From Gemmatimonadales bacterium UBA4718 (GTDB lineage: Bacteria; Gemmatimonadota; Gemmatimonadetes; Gemmatimonadales; Gemmatimonadaceae): DNA of 16,367 nucleotides. The translations under genes and the position numbers were made by a program. Positions 1 through 7,890 of this stretch are shown piece by piece. Within the stretch, counting starts at the first letter, position 1. The number at the start of each line of letters is the position of its first letter. The stretch spans positions 14,560-30,926 of the forward strand of contig DHJO01000041.1 in the NCBI GenBank assembly GCA_002404375.1. Reading direction: 5' to 3'. Under the pieces are notes generated by a model. It did no database searches and was not told where the DNA came from. It saw only the letters and a program-made list of their open reading frames with translations.

Positions 1-498
1 GTTACGGGCCAGCTCTCCGCATTGGAGACTCTCCCGCCTCAGCGCTTCGCACAGTTCCGCGGGTACCTCGGCACGTCGAGCGGATCGCAGAGCGTTCAGT
101 TCCGCGCGATCGAGGCAAAGTCGGGGATGCGCGACGAGCATTTTCTGCGAGTCCTCAAGCAGCACGGCGAGATTCCGCCGCTGGTCAGGGAGGCGCTGGA
201 GAAGCCGACCTTGCAGCAGCTATACGACGATCTGCTGGTGGCGCACAACGTGACGCTCGAGCAGGTCTACTCGGAAGCCCACCAGCGTCCGCTGCAGATG
301 CTGGCGGAGGGATTGCTCGAGTACGAGCAGGGTTTCGCGATGTGGCGCTTTCTGCACGTCCAGCTCGTCGAGCGAATCATCGGTCCGCTCACTTTCGGAA
401 CGGGCGGCACGCTCGGCTCCAAGTATTTGCAGAAGACGATCTCGCAGAGATTCTTCCCGAGGTTGTGGGAAGTTCGAGCCAAGTTTTTTCAGGGTTAA
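1..498 (+). CDS. kynA: Tryptophan 2,3-dioxygenase, C-terminal part (5' end outside window)
   Basis: This is a haem dioxygenase that opens the indole ring of L-tryptophan to N-formylkynurenine, the first step of the kynurenine pathway; it acts in the cytosol. The reading frame is open from base 1, so the TTG at 22 is an internal Leu codon and not a start. Visible family hallmarks are QLSALETLPPQRFAQFR, the segment SSGSQSVQFR, the WRFLHVQLVERIIG helix whose His (codon 355-357) matches the proximal haem ligand, and GTGGTLGSKYL (codons from about 397), the substrate-binding GTGG loop. The fragment is about 165 residues of a protein usually near 260-290, so the N-terminal part is missing. It ends in TAA at 496-498. 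The next gene is 244 nt away, so an operon link is unlikely. Family assignment is firm. Confidence 0.93.
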   Translation, partial: VTGQLSALETLPPQRFAQFRGYLGTSSGSQSVQFRAIEAKSGMRDEHFLRVLKQHGEIPPLVREALEKPTLQQLYDDLLVAHNVTLEQVYSEAHQRPLQMLAEGLLEYEQGFAMWRFLHVQLVERIIGPLTFGTGGTLGSKYLQKTISQRFFPRLWEVRAKFFQG

Positions 499-742
499 CG
501 GGCTGCTGTTCGGGCTGGCATCCATGACGGAGGTTATACGGATGCTTTGGAAAAAGGCCGGATGCTCCTGATCCGCTCCGATGGACGTTAAAGATCTTTT
601 TTGCGGATCTTGATTTTGGGAACTGCCGCTCGGGATCCTTCAGACCGCCCCTCGGATCTCTCTCACGAAACAAAACAAATCACAAGCCCTCGGGAGCGCA
701 GCCATAGTGGCTATGCCCGAGCGCCACCCTTAAATTGCGAGC
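499..742. other. Non-coding gap between kynA and cysteine desulfurase gene, with inverted repeats
   Basis: No credible gene is present. Visible structure includes a 5-bp stem CGGAT (559-563) / ATCCG (571-575) with a 7-nt loop, and AAGATC (591-596) / GATCTT (606-611) with a T-rich loop followed by GATTTT. The second overlaps a perfect 10-bp palindrome AAAGATCTTT (590-599). Either could be a weak terminator for kynA, but neither has a GC-rich stem directly followed by a clean T run. The repeat at 689-721 is listed separately. No known riboswitch or tRNA was recognised. Confidence 0.5.
689..721. repeat. Nested inverted repeat upstream of the cysteine desulfurase gene
   Basis: The outer arms CTCGGG (689-694) and CCCGAG (716-721) are perfect complements. 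Inside lies CATAG (703-707) / CTATG (711-715) with a 3-nt loop, or alternatively AGCCA (700-704) / TGGCT (708-712). It ends 21 nt before the ATG at 743. It could be a 5'-leader hairpin or an operator. A TANNNT-type box, TAAATT (731-736), sits 6 nt before the ATG and would fit a leaderless start, which would place the repeat in the promoter rather than in the RNA. This is a direct observation of sequence; the function is inferred. Confidence 0.45.
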
Positions 743-1912
743 ATGACTCCCGCAGCCGATCCTGTTTACCTCGATCACGCCGCCACGACGCCGGTTCGCG
801 AGGAAGTTTTCGAGGCGATGAAGCCGTTTTATGGCCCTCGCTTTGGAAATCCTTCGAGCACCCATCGGTGGGGTCGCGAAGCCCGCGCGGCGCTCGACGA
901 GGCGCGGGAGCGGGTGGGCCGATGTCTAGGCGCGCGTCCTGACGAGATCTGCTTCACATCCGGCGGCACCGAGGGCGACAATCTCGCCATCCTCGGCGCC
1001 TGGCGCGCGCTCAAGGCGAAGGGACGGACGGCCGTTGTAACCAGCCCGATCGAGCACAAGGCGATTCTTGGCGCGGTGCACCAGACGGCGCGCGAAGGCG
1101 CAGAAGAGCGCATTCTCGCCATGACATCCGCGGGTGTTGTCGACCGTCAGTCGTTTGATGAACTCGTTGACGACGCAGTTGCCGTGTGCTCGACGATGTG
1201 GGTCAACAACGAGATCGGAACGATCCAGCCGGTGCCCGAGCTCGCCGCGAAAGCGAAGGAGCGCGGTGCCCTCTTCCACACCGACGCCGTACAAGCGTTC
1301 GGAAAGATTCCAATCGACGCGCAGAAGCAGCGGTTCGATTTCCTGACAATTTCCGGCCACAAGTTCGGTGCGCCCAAGGGGATCGGCGCGCTGTTCATTC
1401 GTCGCGGGACAAGTCTCGAGCCGCTAATGCACGGCGGTACCCAGGACCGCGGACGACGCCCGGGAACCGAAAACGTCGCCGCAGCCGTTGGTCTAGCGCG
1501 CGCGGCCGAGCTGACGCTGGCCGAGTGCGAGGCGCATTGCGCGCGACTGCGGAAGCTGCGCGAAAGGCTCGAAGCCGGCATTCTGGCCAAGGTTCCCGAT
1601 GCCGTCGTCCACGGACGTGGCGCTGAACGCGCGCCGCATATCGTGAACATCTCCGTGCCGGGAACCGACAGCGAGTCGTTGCTGATGGCGCTCGACCTGC
1701 GCGGGATTGCAGCGTCTGGTGGTTCGGCGTGCCAGAGCGGCAGCATCAGCCCGTCTCACGTTCTGTCTGCGATCGGCGTGCGTCCCGACCTGGCGAGCGC
1801 CGCGGTTCGAATGAGCCTTGGCTCCCTTACGACGGATCATTGCATCGATCGCGTCATCGAAGTCTTCCCCGCCCTGGTTGCCAAGGCGCGCCAGCTTACG
1901 GCGGCAGAGTAA
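743..1912 (+). CDS. iscS: Cysteine desulfurase (IscS/NifS family, probable donor for MnmA)
   Basis: This PLP enzyme removes sulfur from L-cysteine as an enzyme-bound persulfide and hands it to acceptors. The 389-aa product has the class V aminotransferase layout: YLDHAATTP at the N-terminus, SPIEHK with the PLP-stacking His105, HTDAVQAFGK, the PLP lysine in SGHK (Lys207), RPGTENV, and the persulfide-carrying Cys330 in GGSACQSGS. Length is normal. The ATG at 743 is chosen because it gives a normal N-terminus; no good Shine-Dalgarno precedes it. mnmA starts 2 nt after the TAA stop, so the two are surely co-transcribed. This is the yrvO-mnmA type arrangement, in which the desulfurase serves tRNA thiolation. 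No iscU, sufU or iscR is visible, so a general Fe-S role is possible but not shown. Confidence 0.93.
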   Translation: MTPAADPVYLDHAATTPVREEVFEAMKPFYGPRFGNPSSTHRWGREARAALDEARERVGRCLGARPDEICFTSGGTEGDNLAILGAWRALKAKGRTAVVTSPIEHKAILGAVHQTAREGAEERILAMTSAGVVDRQSFDELVDDAVAVCSTMWVNNEIGTIQPVPELAAKAKERGALFHTDAVQAFGKIPIDAQKQRFDFLTISGHKFGAPKGIGALFIRRGTSLEPLMHGGTQDRGRRPGTENVAAAVGLARAAELTLAECEAHCARLRKLRERLEAGILAKVPDAVVHGRGAERAPHIVNISVPGTDSESLLMALDLRGIAASGGSACQSGSISPSHVLSAIGVRPDLASAAVRMSLGSLTTDHCIDRVIEVFPALVAKARQLTAAE

Positions 1913-1914
1913 CG

Positions 1915-3018
1915 ATGGGGAGGGAAAGAGTTCTGGTAGCCATGTCGGGCGGCGTTGATTCGTCGGTTGCCGCCGCGCTCCTCGTCGAGCAAGGCTACGA
2001 CGTGGTCGGCGCAACGATGAAGCTGTTCTGTCATGGGGATGATGTGCCCGACCGTCCGTGCTGCTCTCTCGACTCGGTGAACGATGCGAGGAGAGTATGC
2101 GAACAGCTCGGCATTCCGCATTACGTGCTCAACCTGGAGACGAAGTTCGGGCACGATGTCGTCGACAACTTCGTCGAGGAATACGCGCGCGGACGCACGC
2201 CGATTCCATGCGTGAGGTGCAACACCTTTACCAAGTTTCGCGATTTCCTGAAGAAGGCGGACTCGATCGACGCGCAGTGGATTGCGACTGGCCATTATGC
2301 TCGAGTGGTTGACGGCAAGCTCCGGCGAGGCTTCGACGAGAACAAGGATCAGACCTACTTCCTGTGGGGAATCGACCGAGCCGTTCTGTCACGGATGATT
2401 CTCCCCGTCGGCACGCTCGACAAGGCACAGACACGAGCACGCGCGCACGCGATGGGGCTTGAAGTGATCGCAGAAAAGCCGGAGAGCCAGGAGATCTGTT
2501 TCGTGCCCGATGGCGACTACGCGCGCATCCTCGAGCAGCGTCTGCCAGCCGACGCCCCGGCGTTGTCGCGCGGGCCGATCATGACGTTGAGCGGGAAGAT
2601 CGTCGGAGAGCACAACGGATTCGCGCGCTACACGATTGGGCAGCGTCGAGGAGTTCCGGGCGGATTTCCACACCCGATGTATGTGATCGGAATCAGACCG
2701 CATGATCGCGTCGTGGTGATTGGGACACGCGACGAGCTACTGGGAAGCGGAGTTGTGGCGCGCGAGGTGAACTGGTTAGCGGCGCCGCCGAGCATCGGTG
2801 ACCGGGTCAGTGTGCGGGTGAGACATCGCGCACCGCTCGCGCCAGCAGAGATTGTTCGACTGGACGGCGAAGAAATCGAGCTGGCGCTCGACGAGCCGGT
2901 GTCGGCGATCACGCCCGGCCAGTCGATGGTGCTCTACGAGGGGGATCGAGTGCTGGGCGGTGGCTTCATTGAAGCTTCGCGCGGGCAGCGATCCTCCCTG
3001 CCAGTGTTGGCGGCGTGA
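1915..3018 (+). CDS. mnmA: tRNA-specific 2-thiouridylase MnmA
   Basis: This enzyme makes 2-thiouridine at wobble position U34 of tRNA-Lys, -Glu and -Gln by adenylating C2 and then delivering persulfide sulfur. The 367-aa protein has the PP-loop SGGVDSS (residues 11-17) of N-type ATP pyrophosphatases, the first catalytic Cys102 in PCVRCNTFTKF, ATGHYAR for tRNA and nucleotide contact, KDQTYFLWG, and the second catalytic Cys195 in ESQEICFVPDG. The C-terminal beta-barrel follows (YTIGQRRG onward). The frame is open further upstream, but those codons lie inside the desulfurase gene. The ATG at 1915 gives the usual short lead before the PP-loop. Only CG separates it from the desulfurase stop, giving tight coupling with its likely sulfur donor. 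Confidence 0.95.
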   Translation: MGRERVLVAMSGGVDSSVAAALLVEQGYDVVGATMKLFCHGDDVPDRPCCSLDSVNDARRVCEQLGIPHYVLNLETKFGHDVVDNFVEEYARGRTPIPCVRCNTFTKFRDFLKKADSIDAQWIATGHYARVVDGKLRRGFDENKDQTYFLWGIDRAVLSRMILPVGTLDKAQTRARAHAMGLEVIAEKPESQEICFVPDGDYARILEQRLPADAPALSRGPIMTLSGKIVGEHNGFARYTIGQRRGVPGGFPHPMYVIGIRPHDRVVVIGTRDELLGSGVVAREVNWLAAPPSIGDRVSVRVRHRAPLAPAEIVRLDGEEIELALDEPVSAITPGQSMVLYEGDRVLGGGFIEASRGQRSSLPVLAA

Positions 3019-3061
3019 TGCGGCGAGTGACTCGACCTTCCTCTATTTTCCCGAGCGACCG

Positions 3062-4573
3062 ATGATCAAGGGTTTCGTTTGCATGGTGCTCCTCGGCGTG
3101 ACAGCCCCACTCAGTGCCCAGACGGGCGTTGATACTGCTGGCACTGCTGCCATCGTCCGTCAGGCGACGGAGCACTCCGAAGTGATGAAGAATCTCCAGT
3201 ACCTTGGCGATCTCATCGGTCCACGCCTGACCGGCTCTTCGGCGATGCGCCGCGCCAATGACTGGACGGTGGAACGCTTCAAGTCCTATGGCCTCACAGC
3301 TGCGATCGAGCCGTGGGACTTCGGCGTGACCTGGGAGCGCGGCGTGGTGATCGCGCGGCTCCTCGCGCCATTTCAGCGAGGCGTCACCGCCCACAGCTGG
3401 GCCTGGACCTCGGGCACCGATGGCAAGCCATTGGCCGGACCTGTCGTACTGGTCAACGTGTCATCGCCCGAGAGTGTCTCGGTCTACAAGGATCGCATGA
3501 AGGGCGCGTGGCTTATCACCGGGCAGCCGGCGAACATATTCAATCCCGATGGGCCGCCGATGACTGCGTCGGACTCAGCGGCACGCCGCGCCCGCCAAGG
3601 TCAGTTTCGCGCACCGCAGGACACGTCGGCGGCTGCCGTGGCGCGCCGGCGCCAGTTCCAGACCGACGTTCCTTACGTGCTGAAGCAGGCCGGCGCGCTG
3701 GGGCGCCTCACTGATGGCGGCAAGGAGCAAGGCCTGATGAACATGAGCGGCTCGCCCTACTCGGTGTCGCCGCTCCCGAACCTGGTCATTGCGCACGAGG
3801 ACTTCGCACAACTCGCGCGCCTCATCCAGAACGGCGTCACACCGCGTTTCGAGGCCTCAGTCACGAACACCCTTGGAACCGCCCCGGTGCAGCAGTACAA
3901 CACGGTGGCGGAAATTCGTGGCACGGAGAAGCCTGGGGAGGTCGTCATCCTCGGCGCGCATCTCGACAGCTGGGATCTAGGCACAGGAACAACGGACAAT
4001 GGCACCGGCTCGATGGTTGTACTCGAAGCCGCGCGGGCCATCGCACAATCCGGGCTCAAGCCGAAGCGCACGATCCGCTTCATCCTGTTCAGCGGTGAGG
4101 AGGAAGGCCTATTGGGTTCGGCCGCATACGCCGCACAGCACGCGGCGACGGCCGACAGCATTCAGGCGGTGCTGGTGCTCGACAACGGTACCGGCATGAT
4201 CACTGGGCAGGCGCTCCAGGGGCGGAATCAGGACGAACAGCTCTGGAAGGATCTGCTGGCTCCGGTTGCCTCGCTTGGCGCGAAGGGCGTGCGGCAGGGT
4301 AACAAGGGCGGGACCGATCACCTGTCGTTCATCCCGTATGGCGTGCCGGGCTGGAACTTCGACCAGGAATCGCGCGGCTACAACCACACGCATCATTCGC
4401 AGGTCGACACCTTTGATCACGCCATAGGTACCGACCTCATTCAGGCTTCGGCGGTCATGGCCGCCACCGCCTTCGAGCTCGCGAATCTCCCTGCGCTGCT
4501 GCCTCGCGGTGTGAAGACGCCGGTTGTGCCGCGGACGATAGCAAAACCATCCGCGGGGCTGGCGACGAACTAG
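3062..4573 (+). CDS. Secreted M28-family zinc peptidase (with PA-like insert)
   Basis: This is a probable exported di-zinc aminopeptidase or carboxypeptidase of MEROPS family M28. The ATG at 3062 begins a signal peptide (FVCMVLLGVTAPLSA, likely cleaved near residue 19-20). Residues about 125-250 resemble a PA-type inserted domain. The catalytic domain carries the expected metal set: His300 and Asp312 in GAHLDSWDLGTGTTDNGTG, Glu346/Glu347 in SGEEEGLLGS, Asp374 in LVLDNGTG, and His445 in NHTHHSQVDT. The catalytic site looks complete, and the product is 503 aa. The same frame runs back to 2852 inside mnmA, but that part has no protein logic. The gene lies 43 nt after mnmA on the same strand with no strong ribosome-binding site seen, so co-transcription is possible but functionally unrelated. 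Substrate cannot be read from sequence. Confidence 0.9.
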   Translation: MIKGFVCMVLLGVTAPLSAQTGVDTAGTAAIVRQATEHSEVMKNLQYLGDLIGPRLTGSSAMRRANDWTVERFKSYGLTAAIEPWDFGVTWERGVVIARLLAPFQRGVTAHSWAWTSGTDGKPLAGPVVLVNVSSPESVSVYKDRMKGAWLITGQPANIFNPDGPPMTASDSAARRARQGQFRAPQDTSAAAVARRRQFQTDVPYVLKQAGALGRLTDGGKEQGLMNMSGSPYSVSPLPNLVIAHEDFAQLARLIQNGVTPRFEASVTNTLGTAPVQQYNTVAEIRGTEKPGEVVILGAHLDSWDLGTGTTDNGTGSMVVLEAARAIAQSGLKPKRTIRFILFSGEEEGLLGSAAYAAQHAATADSIQAVLVLDNGTGMITGQALQGRNQDEQLWKDLLAPVASLGAKGVRQGNKGGTDHLSFIPYGVPGWNFDQESRGYNHTHHSQVDTFDHAIGTDLIQASAVMAATAFELANLPALLPRGVKTPVVPRTIAKPSAGLATN

Positions 4574-4600
4574 ACTCGGCTGGTGGCGGTTTTCATACGC

Positions 4601-6226
4601 TCACGGTAACGCATACAGGACAACTCTCGCCGACTGACTGGTCACCGGCCAGATCGGTGACTTCATTCCCGCTGAAGCCGCGATGTACTGGTGTCCGCCA
4701 ACACCATAGGTAATGACTCCGCCACCAACAGCGTTATTAGTGGGCGCGCGCCAAAGGATTTTTCCCGTGCGACCGTCCAGCGCGAACACGTCGCCGTTCA
4801 TGTCCCCGGAGAAGACGAGCTCCGAGGCCGTCGCCGTGATGCCGCCGAGGAGTGGAGTCGGCGCGCGATACTTCCACTGCACCTTTCCGTTATCAGCGTC
4901 GATCGCCGTCACCCATCCCTTCCAGTTTGCTTTGGGATCGAACCGGCCGAACGCCGCTTTCGGATCGTCAGAACCGGACCATGGCCTTCCTGGCGCGCCT
5001 TTCAGGGTGTCGAGGCGCTGGAGTTTGACTGACGCGCACCAATCGACGGCGTTGACGTAAAGGAGATTCAGATCCGGGTTATACGCCGGACCGTTCCACT
5101 CCGTCCCGCCCTGGGTGCCGGGACAGAACCTCGTCCAGGTTTTACTCGTGAGGGGAGTGTTGACGTTGGTGCGTGTCGTCGTTGGGGTCGAGTAAAGAAT
5201 CTTGTAGGTGCCGAGTCCCATGTCGGTCGGGCGTGCTGCGGAGCGATCGATTCCGTATAGAAGTCCGCTCTTTCCCGCGGTGGCGAGAAGCTGTTTTCCG
5301 TTGCGTGTGGTGATCACCGCGGGGGCGGCGGAGACGTCCCAGTCATGGAAGTCGCCTTTCGTCGGCTGCACATAGCTGAGCATGCGCCCCGTTTTCGCGT
5401 CGAGCGCGATCACCGCGTTGGTATAGAGGTTTGCGCCGGGATGAAGCGAGATGACGAAGTCGGGCGCGGGGTTCCCGGCGGGCACGTAAAGGATCCCATT
5501 GCCTCCGTCCATCGAGAAGGAAGTCCAGAGTCCGCCACCTGTCGGAGGATTCTTCGGCGATTCTTTCGTCCACGTGCGGCGGGCTTCACCTGTATCAGGG
5601 ACGACGTTGAATTGCCAGACGACGTGGCCATCGCCCGCATCGAGCGCGTACACCCTCCCGGTAACTCCGAATACGTCGCCGCCCGCGTTGCCGACGAACA
5701 CGAGTCCGTTCCACGCCAGAGGCGCGATTGGCGCCGATTCACCCTTGGCTGGATCACCGAACGAAACGTCCCACAGGGTTTTCCCGGTCTTGGCATCGAT
5801 GGCGTAAGCGTGGACGTCATTCGATGTGCGGAACAGCCTGCCATTCATGAACGCGACGCCGTGATTGTTCGCCAGCTGCGAGGGCGGGGAGTACGCGTGA
5901 GAGTTGTGCCACTTCGGCTGGCAGTTCGTCGCGTCGAACGCGTACGTCGCTGTATCGGTGGTGATGAACATCGTTCCGGCGATCACGACCGGCACAGCCT
6001 GAAATCCGATTTGCTCGCCAGTGTCGAAGGTGCAAACCTCCCGCAGCGCCCCGACGTTCGCGCGCGTGATCTCGGTGAGAGGAGAAAAATGGTCCGCGGA
6101 GAGTGTGCCGTTGTAACTGCTCCAATCGACGGATTGCGCACGTGCTGGAGCGCTGCAAAGGAAAGCCAGTGCGGCGAAGAGAAGCCCGCTCCATTGCGGA
6201 TGTGAACGGCACGCTTTCTTTTTCAT
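4601..6226 (-). CDS. Periplasmic PQQ-dehydrogenase-like beta-propeller protein
   Basis: This is an exported eight-bladed propeller of the quinoprotein alcohol dehydrogenase family. Residues 1-30 are a signal peptide ending ARA. Blades show the repeating W-motif forms such as AIDAKTGKTLWD, ALDAGDGHVVWQ, AIDADNGKVQWK and ALDGRTGKILWR. Likely cofactor-site positions are Asn252 in GNPAPDF and the aspartates of HDWD (295 and 297), matching the calcium ligand and catalytic Asp regions of methanol dehydrogenase. At the Glu177 position the protein has Asp184 (GGDVFGVTG). The adjacent cysteine pair typical of methanol-type enzymes is not seen, and there is no CxxCH haem motif, so electrons would need a separate carrier. 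The 541-aa length is near normal. The gene is convergent with the M28 peptidase (27-nt gap) and divergent from the GH20 gene. Enzyme activity and substrate are uncertain. Confidence 0.82.
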   Translation of the reverse strand: MKKKACRSHPQWSGLLFAALAFLCSAPARAQSVDWSSYNGTLSADHFSPLTEITRANVGALREVCTFDTGEQIGFQAVPVVIAGTMFITTDTATYAFDATNCQPKWHNSHAYSPPSQLANNHGVAFMNGRLFRTSNDVHAYAIDAKTGKTLWDVSFGDPAKGESAPIAPLAWNGLVFVGNAGGDVFGVTGRVYALDAGDGHVVWQFNVVPDTGEARRTWTKESPKNPPTGGGLWTSFSMDGGNGILYVPAGNPAPDFVISLHPGANLYTNAVIALDAKTGRMLSYVQPTKGDFHDWDVSAAPAVITTRNGKQLLATAGKSGLLYGIDRSAARPTDMGLGTYKILYSTPTTTRTNVNTPLTSKTWTRFCPGTQGGTEWNGPAYNPDLNLLYVNAVDWCASVKLQRLDTLKGAPGRPWSGSDDPKAAFGRFDPKANWKGWVTAIDADNGKVQWKYRAPTPLLGGITATASELVFSGDMNGDVFALDGRTGKILWRAPTNNAVGGGVITYGVGGHQYIAASAGMKSPIWPVTSQSARVVLYALP

Positions 6227-6297
6227 GGCGATTGCGGGTGAAGACGCTCGTCATGGTCGCAAGGTTTGTGCGCACACCTAAAGAAAGGAGACGTTGG
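6227..6297. promoter_or_regulatory. Divergent intergenic promoter region with a 10-bp palindrome
   Basis: This 71-nt gap separates the start codons of two divergent genes, so promoters for both should lie here or overlap the coding ends. It contains a perfect palindrome TGTGCGCACA (6267-6276) placed 7 nt before the GH20 ribosome-binding site, a plausible operator. No clear -35/-10 pair was found on either strand. Confidence 0.4.
6284..6290 (+). promoter_or_regulatory. Ribosome-binding site deciding the GH20 start
   Basis: AAAGGAG lies 7 nt before the ATG at 6298. It is the strongest Shine-Dalgarno on the plus strand of the window. It selects 6298 over earlier in-frame codons (from 6103), which would also destroy the lipoprotein signal. 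Confidence 0.8.
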
Positions 6298-7890
6298 ATG
6301 TCCTCACGCGGACCGCTGTCGTGCTCGAACATCGCGTTCGCATTTGCCGGCGCTGCGCTCGTATCGGGTTGCAATCCACCCGCTCCGGCAACGCCGCCGT
6401 CGCCAGTATCCGGTGTCGCGGCGCCTCGAATTATTCCCTCGCCTGCATCAATGGCGCTCGCCGGAGGGCTCCCGTTCGAGCTCACCCACGCAACCCAGGT
6501 CACGCTCGTCGGAGCCAACCCCGAAGTGGCCGCAATCGGAGAATACTTTGCGGCGTTGCTCCGCAAAGCTACCCAGTTCCCGTTTCCGGTCACCGCCACT
6601 TCCGCGGGGAGCGGCCCAGGCAGCATAGAGCTGCGTCTTGCCACCGACGCGGCTTCGCTGGGCGAAGAGGGCTACAGGTTGACCGTAACACCGGATTCGG
6701 TGCGGCTAGTCGCCAACGCACCGGCTGGTCTCTTTCGGGGCGTTCAAACGATCAGACAACTTCTACCCGTCGAAATCGAGTCGGACGCTGGTGTAACACG
6801 AAGCATCTGGCCCGTGCCTGCGCTCACGATCGTCGATCAGCCCCGGTTCGCCTGGCGCGGCTCGATGCTCGATGTCGCACGCCACTTCTTCACGGTGCGG
6901 GAAGTCGAGCAGTACATCGATATCATGGCGCTGTACAAGCTAAACGTGCTGCACCTCGGGCTCACCAACGATCAGGGCTGGCGAATCCAGATCAACTCCC
7001 GTCCGAGGCTGACCGCGATCGGCTCTCTTACACAGGTCGGAGGTGGGCCCGGCGGGTTCTATACGCAGCAGGACTACCAGGATATCGTTCGGTACGCGCG
7101 GGCGCGGTACATCACCGTCGTCCCTGAGATAGACATGCCCAGTCACAGCAACGCCGGTCTCAGTGCCTATCCCGAGCTTTCATGTGGCTCGCGGCCTCCC
7201 ACTCCCTACACTGGAATCGAGGTTGGCTTCAGCACCCTCTGCGTCGATAAGGAGGAGACCTACGCGTTCGTCGACGACGTAGTCCGCGAGGTCAGCGCGC
7301 TCACACCCGGTCCGTACCTTCACATTGGCGGGGATGAGGTGAAGGTGCTCACTAACGAGCAGTACGTACTCTTCGTCGAACGCGTGCAAACGATTGTCAA
7401 CAAGTACGGGAAGATCATGGTCGGATGGGAAGAGATCACGAAGGCGCACATCAAGCCCACGACGCTCGCGCAGCAATGGAAAAGCGATTCAGCGACCGCC
7501 GCGCTCAAGTACGGCGCGAAGTTGATCCTCTCTCCCGCGAACAGAACGTACCTCGACATGAAGTACACCGCGACGACGGAAATCGGCCAGAAATGGGCGG
7601 CATTGATCGAGGTGAACGATGCTTACAACTGGGACCCGGCACTCTACCTGGTCGGAGTCACGGAGCAAAACATTGTTGGCGTCGAAGCTCCTCTCTGGAG
7701 TGAGACGGTGCGGAACATTACCGCCGCCGAGTACCTGGCGATGCCGCGTCTCGTCGCCATAGCCGAGGTGGCGTGGACGCCGCAGGCTTCACGCGAGTGG
7801 CAAGGGTTTCGCTCGAGGGTCGCGGCCCATGCCCCGCGCTGGAACTACCTCGGCATCAACTACTACCGATCCCCGCAAATCCCATGGTGA
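6298..7890 (+). CDS. Beta-N-acetylhexosaminidase, GH20 family, lipoprotein
   Basis: This enzyme hydrolyses terminal GlcNAc or GalNAc residues from glycans such as chitin or peptidoglycan-derived oligosaccharides by substrate-assisted catalysis. The 530-aa product starts with a type II signal peptide with lipobox LVSGC (lipidated Cys25), then a Pro/Ala-rich linker, a GH20b-like N-domain (about 45-180) and the catalytic barrel (about 183-500). Seen in the barrel are [27 protein letters not shown], the catalytic Asp346-Glu347 pair in HIGGDEV, YNWDP and [10 protein letters not shown]. In the usual LTDDQGW motif the first Asp is Asn224 here. It overlaps the next gene by 7 nt, forming a two-gene unit. 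Membrane-anchored location is inferred from the lipobox. Confidence 0.92.
   Translation: MSSRGPLSCSNIAFAFAGAALVSGCNPPAPATPPSPVSGVAAPRIIPSPASMALAGGLPFELTHATQVTLVGANPEVAAIGEYFAALLRKATQFPFPVTATSAGSGPGSIELRLATDAASLGEEGYRLTVTPDSVRLVANAPAGLFRGVQTIRQLLPVEIESDAGVTRSIWPVPALTIVDQPRFAWRGSMLDVARHFFTVREVEQYIDIMALYKLNVLHLGLTNDQGWRIQINSRPRLTAIGSLTQVGGGPGGFYTQQDYQDIVRYARARYITVVPEIDMPSHSNAGLSAYPELSCGSRPPTPYTGIEVGFSTLCVDKEETYAFVDDVVREVSALTPGPYLHIGGDEVKVLTNEQYVLFVERVQTIVNKYGKIMVGWEEITKAHIKPTTLAQQWKSDSATAALKYGAKLILSPANRTYLDMKYTATTEIGQKWAALIEVNDAYNWDPALYLVGVTEQNIVGVEAPLWSETVRNITAAEYLAMPRLVAIAEVAWTPQASREWQGFRSRVAAHAPRWNYLGINYYRSPQIPW

Noticed and set aside
22..24. TTG as start codon of the first gene
   Set aside because: The frame is open to base 1 and encodes QLSALE, typical of internal tryptophan dioxygenase sequence, so the gene is cut by the window edge.
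590..616. AAGATC/GATCTT stem as a terminator for kynA
   Set aside because: The stem is short and AT-rich with T residues in the loop rather than after the stem. Kept only as a noted inverted repeat.
389..673. 94-codon open frame on the minus strand across the kynA end
   Set aside because: Its composition is Arg/Ser/Pro-rich and it overlaps a firm coding region on the other strand. No family features; a shadow frame.
2852..3061. Upstream extension of the M28 peptidase frame
   Set aside because: It lies inside mnmA in another frame and would bury the signal peptide that starts at 3062.
5345..6205. 286-codon plus-strand open frame opposite the PQQ-like gene
   Set aside because: It is antisense to a well-supported propeller gene; the long frame is a product of high GC at third positions.
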